Part shown: one piece after another, positions 17,859 through 26,305 of the stretch
Layout: each line of letters opens with the position of its first letter
Position numbering within the stretch: the first letter of the stretch is position 1
NCBI RefSeq assembly: GCF_001429725.1
Contig: NZ_LMHV01000023.1
Coordinates: 124,767 to 188,766, forward strand
Source of the DNA: Rhizobium sp. Root708
GTDB lineage: Bacteria > Pseudomonadota > Alphaproteobacteria > Rhizobiales > Rhizobiaceae
Length of the DNA: 64,000 bases
Direction: 5' to 3'
Program-made: the position numbers and the translations under genes
The notes under the pieces: model-generated
What the model was told of the DNA's origin: nothing
The model's database searches: none
Seen by the model: only the letters and a program-made list of their open reading frames with translations

Positions 17859-18572
17859 ATGGACTCATATTGGCGCTTGCTTGGCTGGGGTGCGGAAGGC
17901 TGGGGCGACGATTTCGCCTGGGGCCTGTTGATGACCCTCCAGGTATCGATCATCTCCTACATCGTAGCCGTCATCTTCGGCTTTCTCGGAGCTGCCGGCA
18001 AGCTTTCGAAACATCGATCGCTGCGTCTGATCTCCGGCCTTTACACGACCGTCGTGCGCTCGCTCCCCGAACTGCTGGTTATCCTTCTTCTCTATTTCTC
18101 GGTCGCCAGCGGCGCTGAACGCCTTCTGAAATACGCAGGCTTCGTCGAAGACAGCTTCCAGTTCAGCCCCTTCTGGGCCGCGATCGTTGCGCTTGCCTTC
18201 GTTTCAGGCGCCTTCATGACCGAGGTCCTCCGGTCCGCCTACCTCGCAATTCCACCCGGCCAGCTCGAGGCGGCAGTCTCGATCGGCATGCGGCCGCGCA
18301 AGATCGTAACCCGCGTCGTCATCCCGCAAATGATGCGTCACGCGGTGCCCGGCATGGGCAATCTCTGGCTGTCCATTACCAAGGAAAGCGCCATTATCTC
18401 CGTTCTCGGCTCTTTCAGCGAACTGCTCTATACGGGCTACCGCGCAGCGGCGAGTACCAAGCAGTACATTCTCTTTTACGGCCTGACCGCGCTGCTTTTC
18501 CTGTTGATCACATTGGTATCCGTTCTCGCTATCAGCCGCCTTGAGAAGCATTTGAACAGGGGGCATCGCTGA
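17859..18572 (+). CDS. Amino acid ABC transporter permease (HisQ-like)
   Basis: 237 residues of the HisM/GlnP family, with N-terminal helix VSIISYIVAVIFGFLGAAGK. The loop AYLAIPPGQLEAAVSIGMRPRKIVTRVVIPQ is the amino-acid-permease form of the EAA motif (G-x-x-EAA). First of two permeases, which share a TGATG overlap at 18570-18574. It forms the heteromeric channel with the next gene. Confidence 0.93.
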   Translation: MDSYWRLLGWGAEGWGDDFAWGLLMTLQVSIISYIVAVIFGFLGAAGKLSKHRSLRLISGLYTTVVRSLPELLVILLLYFSVASGAERLLKYAGFVEDSFQFSPFWAAIVALAFVSGAFMTEVLRSAYLAIPPGQLEAAVSIGMRPRKIVTRVVIPQMMRHAVPGMGNLWLSITKESAIISVLGSFSELLYTGYRAAASTKQYILFYGLTALLFLLITLVSVLAISRLEKHLNRGHR

Positions 18573-19273
18573 TGGAAACGATCACCAACGTCATTTCCTT
18601 CCTCCCTGCCCTGATCAAGGCGACGCCGCTGACATTGCTTCTTACGGCAACGGCTGGAATCTTCGGCCTGATCATCGGCACGCTGACGGCACTTGCCCGG
18701 CTCTCTCGCCATCGCCTGCTGGCATGGCCCGCCTTCGCCTTCACATTCGCCTTTCGCGGCACGCCGTTGCTGGTACAGATCTACCTGATCTACTACGGCC
18801 TTGGTCAGATCCTGCCGGGAACCTGGGTTCGGCACAGCTTCCTGTGGCCCTATCTGCGTGACGGGCTTTGGTATGCGATCGCGGCGCTGAGCCTGAACCA
18901 GGCGTCCTATAATGCGGAGGTCATCCGCGGTGCGGTTCAGGCGATCCCACGCGGCCAGATCGAAGCCGCTCTGTCGATCGGCATGCGGCCATGGACGATC
19001 CTTCGTCGTGTCACCTTGCCTCAGGCATTCAGACAGTGCCTGCCGGTGCTGACCAGCGATCTGATCATCCTTTTGAAGACAACGTCGCTCGCCTCCACGA
19101 TCACCATTCTTGAGGTGATGGGGACGGCGCGGATGCTGCAGCGTCAATCGTTGCAGATCTTCGAGCCACTGATTGCCGCCGGCATCATCTATTTCGCCGT
19201 GGTCTTCATCCTGACCCGCATCATGAACGTCGTCGAACTCCGCATGACGCGCTACCGCGCGGCGCGGACGTGA
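18572..19273 (+). CDS. Amino acid ABC transporter permease (HisM-like)
   Basis: 233 residues, same family as the upstream permease. The EAA loop AVQAIPRGQIEAALSIGMRP parallels the sister protein and SLNQASYNAEVIRG precedes it, both typical for HisM. The start codon shares bases with the previous stop. Followed 24 bp on by the ATPase gene. Confidence 0.93.
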   Translation: METITNVISFLPALIKATPLTLLLTATAGIFGLIIGTLTALARLSRHRLLAWPAFAFTFAFRGTPLLVQIYLIYYGLGQILPGTWVRHSFLWPYLRDGLWYAIAALSLNQASYNAEVIRGAVQAIPRGQIEAALSIGMRPWTILRRVTLPQAFRQCLPVLTSDLIILLKTTSLASTITILEVMGTARMLQRQSLQIFEPLIAAGIIYFAVVFILTRIMNVVELRMTRYRAART

Positions 19274-19297
19274 GCCTTAGCCTCGGGAGGAATTGAA

Positions 19298-20062
19298 ATG
19301 GTCGAGACAGCACTCTCGGTAAAAGACATCCACAAAAGCTTCGGTGGCGTCGAGGTTCTCAAGGGCATCTCCTTCGAAGCCCGCAAAGGTGACGTCATCT
19401 CCCTGATCGGAAGCAGCGGCTCGGGCAAGAGCACCCTGCTGCGTTGCATAAACTATCTGGAGACGCCGGACAGGGGCGAGATCTCGGTGGCCGGCGAGGT
19501 GATCAAGACCAGCCCGTCGCAGGGTGGAAAGATGCATGCCGCCGACCCACGGCAGCTCGAACACATCCGCACACGTCTTGGCATGGTTTTCCAGAGCTTC
19601 AATCTGTGGTCTCACCGCACGATCCTCGAGAACATCATCGAGGGGCCGATCCATGTCCTCGGCGTGTCACGCAAGGACGCGATCGCCGAAGCGGAAACGC
19701 TGATGGAAAAGGTCGGCATCACGGCGAAGCGCGATCAGTACCCGATGCAGTTGTCGGGCGGCCAGCAACAGCGCGCGGCAATTGCCCGCGCTCTGGCAAT
19801 GAAGCCCGAGGTCATGCTCTTTGACGAGCCAACTTCCGCTCTCGATCCTGAGCTCGTTAGCGAAGTGCTGCAAGTGATCAAGAAGCTCGCCGAAGAGGGG
19901 CGCACCATGGTGATGGTTACCCACGAAATGGCGCTGGCCCGCGACATTTCGAGCGAGGTGATCTTTCTTCACAAGGGTCTGGTCGAAGAGCGCGGTGCGC
20001 CCGGCAACATCATGAAGGATCCGCAATCAGCGCGCCTTCGGCAATTCCTCCAGCTTGCATGA
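19298..20062 (+). CDS. Amino acid ABC transporter ATPase (HisP-like)
   Basis: 254 residues. Walker A GSSGSGKST, Q-loop MVFQSFNLWSHRT, signature LSGGQQQRAAIARA, Walker B VMLFDEPTSALDPE and the H-loop VTHEMALARD are intact. SFNLWSHRTILENI is typical of the HisP/arginine-ornithine group. GGAGG precedes ATG. The downstream amidohydrolase gene overlaps or nearly overlaps its end. Confidence 0.95.
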   Translation: MVETALSVKDIHKSFGGVEVLKGISFEARKGDVISLIGSSGSGKSTLLRCINYLETPDRGEISVAGEVIKTSPSQGGKMHAADPRQLEHIRTRLGMVFQSFNLWSHRTILENIIEGPIHVLGVSRKDAIAEAETLMEKVGITAKRDQYPMQLSGGQQQRAAIARALAMKPEVMLFDEPTSALDPELVSEVLQVIKKLAEEGRTMVMVTHEMALARDISSEVIFLHKGLVEERGAPGNIMKDPQSARLRQFLQLA

Positions 20063-20070
20063 GGGCTTCA

Positions 20071-21222
20071 ATGAGCGATATCGGTTTCCAGGACTTTCTT
20101 CCCGACCTCGTCAATATCCGGCACAAGCTGCACCAGATGCCGGAGATCGGCCTCTCCGAGTTCAAGACCTCCGACTTCATTGCGGAGCAGTTGACGAAAT
20201 GGGGCTTCGAGATCACGCGCGGCCTTGCAACCACGGGGATCGTCGCGACGCTTCGTGCCGGTAGTAGCAACCGCGCTATCGGCTTTCGGGCAGATTTCGA
20301 TGCGTTGCCGATGCACGAAGAAACGAACCTGCCCCACGCAAGCCAGCACCCCGGCGCAATGCATGCCTGCGGACACGACGGCCATACGAGCATGCTTCTT
20401 GGCGCAGCGTGGGCGCTCTCGCGTGACAAATCCTTCTCGGGCACCGTGCATTTCATCTTTCAGCCCGCCGAGGAGAATTTTGGTGGCGGCAAGTTGATGA
20501 TCGATGACGGCTTGTTCGAGCGCTTTCCGTGCGATCAGATTTTTGCTCTACACAACTGGCCGGGCATTCCCCTGGGCACATTCTCCACCCGCTCCGGTCC
20601 GATCGCAGCCTCGATCGATGTTGTAACGGTGACAGTCAAAGGCAAAGGCGGTCATGGCGCACAGCCTGAGATCACGGTCGACCCCGTGGTCGTCGGCTCC
20701 AGCATCGTCATGGCGCTCCAGACTCTGGTATCACGGAACGCCTCGCCGCATGAACCCGCCGTGGTCACGGTCGGTGCGTTTCAGGCAGGCTCCGCCTCCA
20801 ATATCATCCCAGACACGGCTGTGCTGGAGATCAGCATGCGGGCGATGAATCCTGTTGTACGAGAAGAAATCCGCGAGCGCGTCGAGCAGATCGCCACGTT
20901 CCAGGCAAAGAGTTTCGGCGCCGACGTGCAATTCGACTGGCAGATGGGCTATCCGGCGACGATCAACGATCCCGAGGCCGTCCGCGTCGCGGAAGCGACA
21001 ATTGCGGCTCATTTCGGTGACGCAGCCTCGACCAGGCTCCCTGTGCCGCTAATGGGCAGCGAGGATTTCTCGTTTCTGCTTGAAAAGGTACCCGGCGCCT
21101 ATGTCCTTATTGGCAATGGTGAGAGTTCCGGCCTGCATACGACGACCTATGACTTCAACGACGGTATTCTCGAACGAGGCGCGATGTTCTTCTACCACCT
21201 GGCAAAGGACCATCTCGCCTAA
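20071..21222 (+). CDS. M20-family amidohydrolase (aminoacylase/hippurate hydrolase-like)
   Basis: 383 residues. A metal-dependent amidohydrolase: LHQMPEIGLSEFKTS at the N-terminus, the zinc-site phrase HACGHDGHTSMLLGAA (about residues 97-112), the catalytic region QPAEENFGGGKLMI, and the final GSEDFSFLLEKVPGAYVLIG. Such enzymes release amino acids from N-acyl or other amide conjugates. As the last gene of the DDAH/transporter operon it might hydrolyse acylated arginine derivatives or a dead-end intermediate; that is inference. The start at 20071 has a GAGGG site; ATG at 20059, overlapping the ATPase stop, is possible. Confidence 0.87.
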   Translation: MSDIGFQDFLPDLVNIRHKLHQMPEIGLSEFKTSDFIAEQLTKWGFEITRGLATTGIVATLRAGSSNRAIGFRADFDALPMHEETNLPHASQHPGAMHACGHDGHTSMLLGAAWALSRDKSFSGTVHFIFQPAEENFGGGKLMIDDGLFERFPCDQIFALHNWPGIPLGTFSTRSGPIAASIDVVTVTVKGKGGHGAQPEITVDPVVVGSSIVMALQTLVSRNASPHEPAVVTVGAFQAGSASNIIPDTAVLEISMRAMNPVVREEIRERVEQIATFQAKSFGADVQFDWQMGYPATINDPEAVRVAEATIAAHFGDAASTRLPVPLMGSEDFSFLLEKVPGAYVLIGNGESSGLHTTTYDFNDGILERGAMFFYHLAKDHLA

Positions 21223-21239
21223 TCCCCCGCATCCAATAT

Positions 21240-21263
21240 CGGCTCGCGCCCAAACGCGAGCCG
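21240..21263. terminator. Bidirectional hairpin between M20 and hpaI genes
   Basis: Perfect 9-bp stem (21240-21248 with 21255-21263) and a six-base loop in the short space between convergent genes. There is no strong T-run on either side, so it may be rho-independent only in part. Confidence 0.65.
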
Positions 21264-21306
21264 TCGGACAATATCGACCGCTTCCGCATCAAAGACGACC
21301 CAAGGT

Positions 21307-22119
21307 TCAGCACACGCTGTCTCTAGCTGTCGTCCCCAGCTTCGGATCTCGACCGGATCGGAAATTGGCCAGAAGCCCGGTTGTGCTGTTTACCAGCAAC
21401 CCGACATCCGAGCCTATGCCAACGAAGGTGGCGCCAAGGTCCAGATAGCGGCGCGCAAGGACGGGATCGGCTATGAGTATTCCCGCCGCCTTGCCATGGG
21501 CCTGAATGCGAGCGAGAGCGTCCTCGACCGCCTCCTGCACCTCGGCAGCCCCTGGTTTTCCGAGAAAGCCCATATCGGCGGCGAGGTCGGCCGGTCCGAC
21601 GAATATGCCGTCCACCCCTTCAGTTGCTGCGATTTCATCGAGATTGGACAGGCCCGCCCGGCTCTCCACTTGCAGCAAAAGGCAGATTTCGTCATTCGCC
21701 GTTCGAAGATAATCCGGCGTCCGATTGAATGCCGAGGCGCGAGCGAGCGCAGCGCCCACACCTCGGGTTCCGTCCGGCGGATACCGCACGGCCCGCACCA
21801 TCGCCTCGGCCTGTGCGCCGCTTTCGACCATGGGGACAAGGATCGTCTGGGCGCAGATATCCAGGATCTGCTTGATCAGCCAGGCCTCGCCGATCGGCGG
21901 TCGGACGATCGAATGCACTGGGTATGACGCAACCGCCTGAAGCTGCTGGACGAGCGAGGGGATGTCGTTCGGAGCATGTTCAGCATCGAAAAGAAGCCAA
22001 TCATAGCCGGCGCCCGCGCAAATCTCGGCGGTGTAGCTGTTGGCGAGTGCCTGCCAGAGGCCGATCTGCGGTCGTCCGGCACGCAGCGCCTCCTTGAATG
22101 TGTTCCTGGGCGCGGCCAT
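21307..22119 (-). CDS. hpaI: 2,4-dihydroxyhept-2-ene-1,7-dioate aldolase
   Basis: 270 residues of the HpcH/HpaI class II aldolase family. It performs the last step of homoprotocatechuate degradation, splitting the seven-carbon dioate to pyruvate and succinate semialdehyde. Motifs seen: [20 protein letters not shown] near the N-terminus (contains the metal-site acid and base), [25 protein letters not shown], and [16 protein letters not shown] (the metal-binding E/D loop). It is the last gene of the operon, 9 bp behind hpaH. A succinate semialdehyde dehydrogenase is not in the island. Confidence 0.95.
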   Translation of the reverse strand: MAAPRNTFKEALRAGRPQIGLWQALANSYTAEICAGAGYDWLLFDAEHAPNDIPSLVQQLQAVASYPVHSIVRPPIGEAWLIKQILDICAQTILVPMVESGAQAEAMVRAVRYPPDGTRGVGAALARASAFNRTPDYLRTANDEICLLLQVESRAGLSNLDEIAATEGVDGIFVGPADLAADMGFLGKPGAAEVQEAVEDALARIQAHGKAAGILIADPVLARRYLDLGATFVGIGSDVGLLVNSTTGLLANFRSGRDPKLGTTARDSVC

Positions 22120-22128
22120 TCCGAAGGT

Positions 22129-22932
22129 CTACTCGAAGAACAGACTTACGGTGCCATAGGGCCCGAAGTCACCGACGATCGTATCGCCATGCCGCGCCTC
22201 GACCGGTCGGATAAACGAACCCGCCAGGATAATCTGCCCGGCCTCGATGCCATCTCCATATTGCGCCAGCCGATTGGCGAGCCACGCGACGCCGCGCGCG
22301 GGCTGGTTCAGGACACCGGCACCCAGGCCCGTCTCCTCGACCTCGGCATTTCGGCTGACGATAGCGCCCATCCAGCGCATATCGATCTGGTCAGGCTTGA
22401 CCGCCCGCCCGCCCCAGACGATGCCAGCATTCGCGGCGTTATCCGAGATCGTGTCGCAGATGTTACGGGCCTTCTTGGTCTCCGGATCGGTCCGGAAAAT
22501 CCGCGTATCGAGAATTTCGAGCGCCGGCGTGACGTAGTCGGTGGCGTTGAGCACATCGAAGGCGGTTACGCCGGATCCACGCAGGGCGTGCTTCATGACG
22601 AAGGCGATTTCGGCCTCCACGCGCGGCTGGATGAAGCGGTCCTTGCGGATAGCAGCACCATCCTCAAACACCATGTCGTCGAGCAGCACCCCGGAGTCGG
22701 GAATGTCGATGTTCAGGGCATATTGCATGGCCTTCGACGTCAGACCGATCTTCCAGCCGATCACCTTCCGGCCGTCTGCGATCTTCTTCTTCACCCAGGC
22801 GCCCTGGACGGCATAGGCATCGTCCATGTTCATATCGGGATGCTTGAGGGAAAGCAGTCCGGTCTGCATATGGGTCCGCTCGGCTTGATCCAGGCTCTCG
22901 GCGGCGGCTTCGATTTCTGCGGCGGTCAACAT
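22129..22932 (-). CDS. hpaH: 2-oxo-hepta-4-ene-1,7-dioate hydratase
   Basis: 267 residues, HpaH/MhpD hydratase family, adding water to the oxo-heptenedioate before aldol cleavage. The phrase WKIGLTSKAMQYALNIDIPDSGVL (positions about 57-80) and VEAEIAFVMKHALRG are conserved. The ATG shares one base with the preceding hpaG stop (TGATG), so hpaG and hpaH are coupled. Upstream in-frame starts would add unrelated sequence and are rejected. Confidence 0.95.
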   Translation of the reverse strand: MLTAAEIEAAAESLDQAERTHMQTGLLSLKHPDMNMDDAYAVQGAWVKKKIADGRKVIGWKIGLTSKAMQYALNIDIPDSGVLLDDMVFEDGAAIRKDRFIQPRVEAEIAFVMKHALRGSGVTAFDVLNATDYVTPALEILDTRIFRTDPETKKARNICDTISDNAANAGIVWGGRAVKPDQIDMRWMGAIVSRNAEVEETGLGAGVLNQPARGVAWLANRLAQYGDGIEAGQIILAGSFIRPVEARHGDTIVGDFGPYGTVSLFFE

Positions 22933-23807
22933 CAGAACACCTCGTCGGCGATCGTATTCCGAAGTATGCCGAGTCCTTCGGCCTCGACCTCCACCACATC
23001 CCCGGGCTCCAGCCAAATTGGCGGATCGAAGCGAGCGCCGGCACCGGTCGGCGTCCCGCAGACGATGACGTCGCCGGGCACCAATGTCGTGAAGGTGGAG
23101 ATGTAATTGATGATCTTTCGGAACGAGAAGGTCATCCGGCTCGTCCGGTCGCTCTGGCGCACCTCGCCGTTAACCCGCGTTTCCAGCTTGATATCGGCCA
23201 GCTGATCCTCATCCGTGAAGGGCACCAGCCACGGACCAATGGAACCCGTCTTGTCGAAATTCTTGCCCTGCGTGACGTTGAATTTGGCGTGACGCACCCA
23301 ATCCCGGATCGTGCCCTCGTTGCAGAGCGACAGCGCCGCAATATGACCCAACGCATCGGCCTCGGCGATACGCCGTCCGCCCTTGCCGATGACAATGACG
23401 ATCTCGCCCTCATAGTCGAGCTGTGGGCTTTCCGGCGGACGGATCAACGGCTGCCCGTGGCCGGTGAACGAACGCGGGAACCGTACGAACAGCGAGGGGT
23501 TGGACGGCAGCACCTGCCCATCCTTGTACTCCTCGTTGCGATCGGGAAAGTTGACGCCGACACAGATGATCTTCTCCGGCGACGGTATCGGGATTTCATA
23601 GGCAATGTCGTCGAGCGCGTAGTCGACGGGCAAAGCCGAACTCTCGTCACTCAGTCTGCCCAAAGCATAGGCCTCGATGACCTCGCGAAGGCTCGGCCAG
23701 CGCTCGCCGTAGCGTGCCGAGAGATCGACGATGCCATCGGCCTTCACGAGGCCGTATTTCGATGTGCCGCCGTTTGAAAAACTGGCGAAGCGAAGGCGTT
23801 CGGTCAC
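22932..23807 (-). CDS. hpaG: 5-oxopent-3-ene-1,2,5-tricarboxylate decarboxylase (FAH family)
   Basis: 291 residues of the fumarylacetoacetate hydrolase family. A FAH domain occupies residues about 77-287, with VGVNFPDRNEEYKDG, the metal site DYEGEIVIVIGKGG, and VPGDVIVCGTPTGAGA. In this operon it should decarboxylate the ring-cleavage-derived tricarboxylate to the oxo-heptenedioate. The enterobacterial HpaG is a fused two-domain protein; this single-domain form is common in other proteobacteria, and the isomerase activity is supplied by hpaF. GTG start, with AGGAG. Confidence 0.88.
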   Translation of the reverse strand: MTERLRFASFSNGGTSKYGLVKADGIVDLSARYGERWPSLREVIEAYALGRLSDESSALPVDYALDDIAYEIPIPSPEKIICVGVNFPDRNEEYKDGQVLPSNPSLFVRFPRSFTGHGQPLIRPPESPQLDYEGEIVIVIGKGGRRIAEADALGHIAALSLCNEGTIRDWVRHAKFNVTQGKNFDKTGSIGPWLVPFTDEDQLADIKLETRVNGEVRQSDRTSRMTFSFRKIINYISTFTTLVPGDVIVCGTPTGAGARFDPPIWLEPGDVVEVEAEGLGILRNTIADEVF

Positions 23808-23816
23808 GGCGGTCTC

Positions 23817-25223
23817 CTATTTCAACGTCCGGGCGATCTCGGTGATGACACTGAAAGCCGCATCCGCATCGTCGCGGATCATTTCGAACTGACCCGCCTG
23901 GAAGCGGATGGCGATGCGGCCGTCGACGCGTGTCTGCGTCAGGTAGATGCGACCGTCGTCGTTGATGGCATTGACGAGTGCGATATTGTGCTGGTCGCTG
24001 TCGCCACTGCCCTTGTGACGGAAGGAGAAGAGCGAGAGAACCGGCTCGCTGACGATCTCGAAATCCGCCTCGGCGGCAATCCGATCCGCAAGTTGCTCCG
24101 ACCACGTCACGTGGTTGCGGATCATGGTGCGAAGGCCTTCCAGCCCATGATAGCGCAACAGGAACCAGAGTTTGAGCGCGCGGAAGCGACGACCTAGCGG
24201 AACGGACCATTCCGAATAGTTGATGATGCCATCATGCCCATGGGTTTTCAGGTATTCCGGCTGAATGGCGAGAGTGCGCACCTGATCCTCGGGGCTTCTG
24301 ATGAATTGCACCGAACAATCGAAGTTGGCGCCCAGCCATTTATGCGGATTGAAGACAACGGAGTCGGCCTCCTCGACACCCTTCCAGAGCGTCCGGAACT
24401 CCGGGCAGATCATTGCGGAACCGGCCCAGGCGGCATCGACATGCAGGTACAACCCGTGTGCCTTGACGACTGCGGCAACCTCGGCGATCGGATCGCACGC
24501 GCCAATCGACGTGCCGCCGGTGCAGGCGATAACACCCGCGGGTATGTGACCGCTTTCGAGATCGGCTCTGATAGCAGCATCCAGCGCTTCCGGATCCATG
24601 CCGTTCAGCGGTCCCATGGTCGGAATCCGCACCAGGTTGGCCTCACCGATACCGGCGATCCAGATTGCCCGGTCAATGGATGTATGGACCTGCTTGGAGG
24701 CATAGACCCGCACGGCGCTATGCGCCGCAAGCCCCTCGCTGTTGCCTTTCCACCCAAGCGCCTTCTCGCGCATGACCAGGACGGCAGCAAGCGTCGCGGT
24801 CGAAGCGGAGTCCTGGATGACACCGGCAAAACCATCCGGCAGACCGAGCGCCTGGCGCAGCCAGTCGACCACGCGTGTCTCGAGTTCCGTCGCTGCCGGC
24901 GACGTCTGCCAGAGCATGCATTGGGCAGCAACGGAGGTGACGAGATAATCGGCTATGACGGAAACCGGCGCGGCATTGGCCGGGAAATAGGCGAAGAAGC
25001 GCGGGTGCTGCCAGTGGGTCATGCCATCGGGAATGATGCGCTCGAAGTCGGCGAAGATCGCCTCCATCTCTTCACCCGCCTCGGGGGCGGCGTCAGCGAT
25101 CTGCCCGATGATATCGCCGGGCTTCGTCTGCGCGCGAACTGGCCGCTCGCGCAGGTTTGCCCGATAGTCCGCACCCCAATCGGCAGCCGTTCGCGACCAC
25201 TGGCGGAAGGCTTCGTTGTCCAT
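23817..25223 (-). CDS. PLP-dependent aromatic L-amino-acid decarboxylase-like protein
   Basis: 468 residues, group II decarboxylase of the DOPA/tyrosine/tryptophan type. The PLP lysine is Lys295 in FNPHKWLGANFD, the cofactor Asp263 lies in HVDAAWAGSA, and the ring-stacking His180 in KQVHTSIDRA; the substrate-side phrase HWQHPRFFAYFPANA (70-84) is diagnostic for this clade, as is PLGRRFRALKLWF. Expected reaction: DOPA or tyrosine to dopamine or tyramine plus CO2. It lies within the homoprotocatechuate operon, 10 bp ahead of hpaG and 45 bp after hpaD, in the same direction. Its substrate is not proven; some family members release the aldehyde directly. Confidence 0.9.
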   Translation of the reverse strand: MDNEAFRQWSRTAADWGADYRANLRERPVRAQTKPGDIIGQIADAAPEAGEEMEAIFADFERIIPDGMTHWQHPRFFAYFPANAAPVSVIADYLVTSVAAQCMLWQTSPAATELETRVVDWLRQALGLPDGFAGVIQDSASTATLAAVLVMREKALGWKGNSEGLAAHSAVRVYASKQVHTSIDRAIWIAGIGEANLVRIPTMGPLNGMDPEALDAAIRADLESGHIPAGVIACTGGTSIGACDPIAEVAAVVKAHGLYLHVDAAWAGSAMICPEFRTLWKGVEEADSVVFNPHKWLGANFDCSVQFIRSPEDQVRTLAIQPEYLKTHGHDGIINYSEWSVPLGRRFRALKLWFLLRYHGLEGLRTMIRNHVTWSEQLADRIAAEADFEIVSEPVLSLFSFRHKGSGDSDQHNIALVNAINDDGRIYLTQTRVDGRIAIRFQAGQFEMIRDDADAAFSVITEIARTLK

Positions 25224-25268
25224 GTCTCACTCCCTTAACCGCACCATATTGTCTACCTCGCCCCGCCC

Positions 25269-26249
25269 TCAGGGCGCGACGATCGGTTGAGCCTTCAGTA
25301 CAGAGTCTCGCGGTTCGGCACCGGCGAACAGGCTGCCTTCTTCGAACCAGGATTTCGGCGCCGGCGCTCCCCAGAGCGTCTGACGCTGCGGATCCTTGAG
25401 GTCCCATTTGATCGGCTCCAGATCCGGATCCACTGTCTGGTAATCAGAGCAGTAGATTTCGATGCGATGGCCGTCAGGATCGCGAATATAGAGGAAGAAG
25501 GCATTGGAAATGCCGTGGCGACCCGGGCCACGCTCGATGTTGGCGAGCCAGCCTGTCGTCGACATCAGATCGAGTAGGTCGATGATATTCAGGGGTGTCG
25601 GCACCCAGAACGCGGTGTGGTGGAGGCGCGGGCCCCGACCATTGGTGAAAGCGATATCATGCACGCCGCCCTTGCGATGTGTCCACGCCGCCCACAGCCG
25701 TCCCGTTTCCTCGTCTGCCGTGTACTCAGTCACACGGAAGCCGATCTCGTTATAGAAGGCCACGCTTTCGTCCACATTTGGCGAAAAGCAGTTGAAGTGA
25801 TCGATGCGTAGCGGCTTCACACCCTTGTACAGGGCGTATTTCTGATGGATCGGCTCCAGGCGATCCATCCTCGAATAGAACTCGAGCGGAATGCCATGCG
25901 GGTCGCGCGTGCGGAAGGTGCGCGACTGATACGGCCGTTCGATCCACTCGACCGGCAGATCCTTGCTCTTGAAGAAGTGCTCGGCCTTGTCGAGATCCTC
26001 GTCGGAAAACACCTTGAAGCCGAGGTCACGGGCTTCGGCCTTCTCCGCCTTCTTCAGGACGATGCAGTGATGACCACGCTCCTCCAATGCCCGGAGATAA
26101 ATTGTGTCGTTGCTCTCATCGGTGACCTGAAGTCCGAGGGTGTCGACATAGAAGGCGCGCGACTTGGCAAGGTCGGTCACCGCCAGTTCAACGTGGCTCA
26201 GGCGAACGATGTTGAACGGCGGATAGAGATTTGGCTTCGGCAGGGGCAT
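25269..26249 (-). CDS. hpaD: 3,4-Dihydroxyphenylacetate 2,3-dioxygenase
   Basis: 326 residues. Type I (vicinal oxygen chelate) extradiol dioxygenase that opens the ring of homoprotocatechuate. The metal ligands are visible as His in RIDHFNCF, His in RLHHTAFWVP and Glu in HRIEIYCSDY, in the usual order. The N-terminus NIVRLSHVELAVTDLAKSRAFYVDTLG is the first fold repeat. ATG at 26249 follows an excellent site (GTGGAGGAAAGA). The first committed step of the meta-cleavage operon. Confidence 0.96.
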   Translation of the reverse strand: MPLPKPNLYPPFNIVRLSHVELAVTDLAKSRAFYVDTLGLQVTDESNDTIYLRALEERGHHCIVLKKAEKAEARDLGFKVFSDEDLDKAEHFFKSKDLPVEWIERPYQSRTFRTRDPHGIPLEFYSRMDRLEPIHQKYALYKGVKPLRIDHFNCFSPNVDESVAFYNEIGFRVTEYTADEETGRLWAAWTHRKGGVHDIAFTNGRGPRLHHTAFWVPTPLNIIDLLDLMSTTGWLANIERGPGRHGISNAFFLYIRDPDGHRIEIYCSDYQTVDPDLEPIKWDLKDPQRQTLWGAPAPKSWFEEGSLFAGAEPRDSVLKAQPIVAP

Positions 26250-26305
26250 TCTTTCCTCCACGAGACCTGCAGTGCAGGCAATTCTGATCCGGGGCGACGG
26301 TTGCG

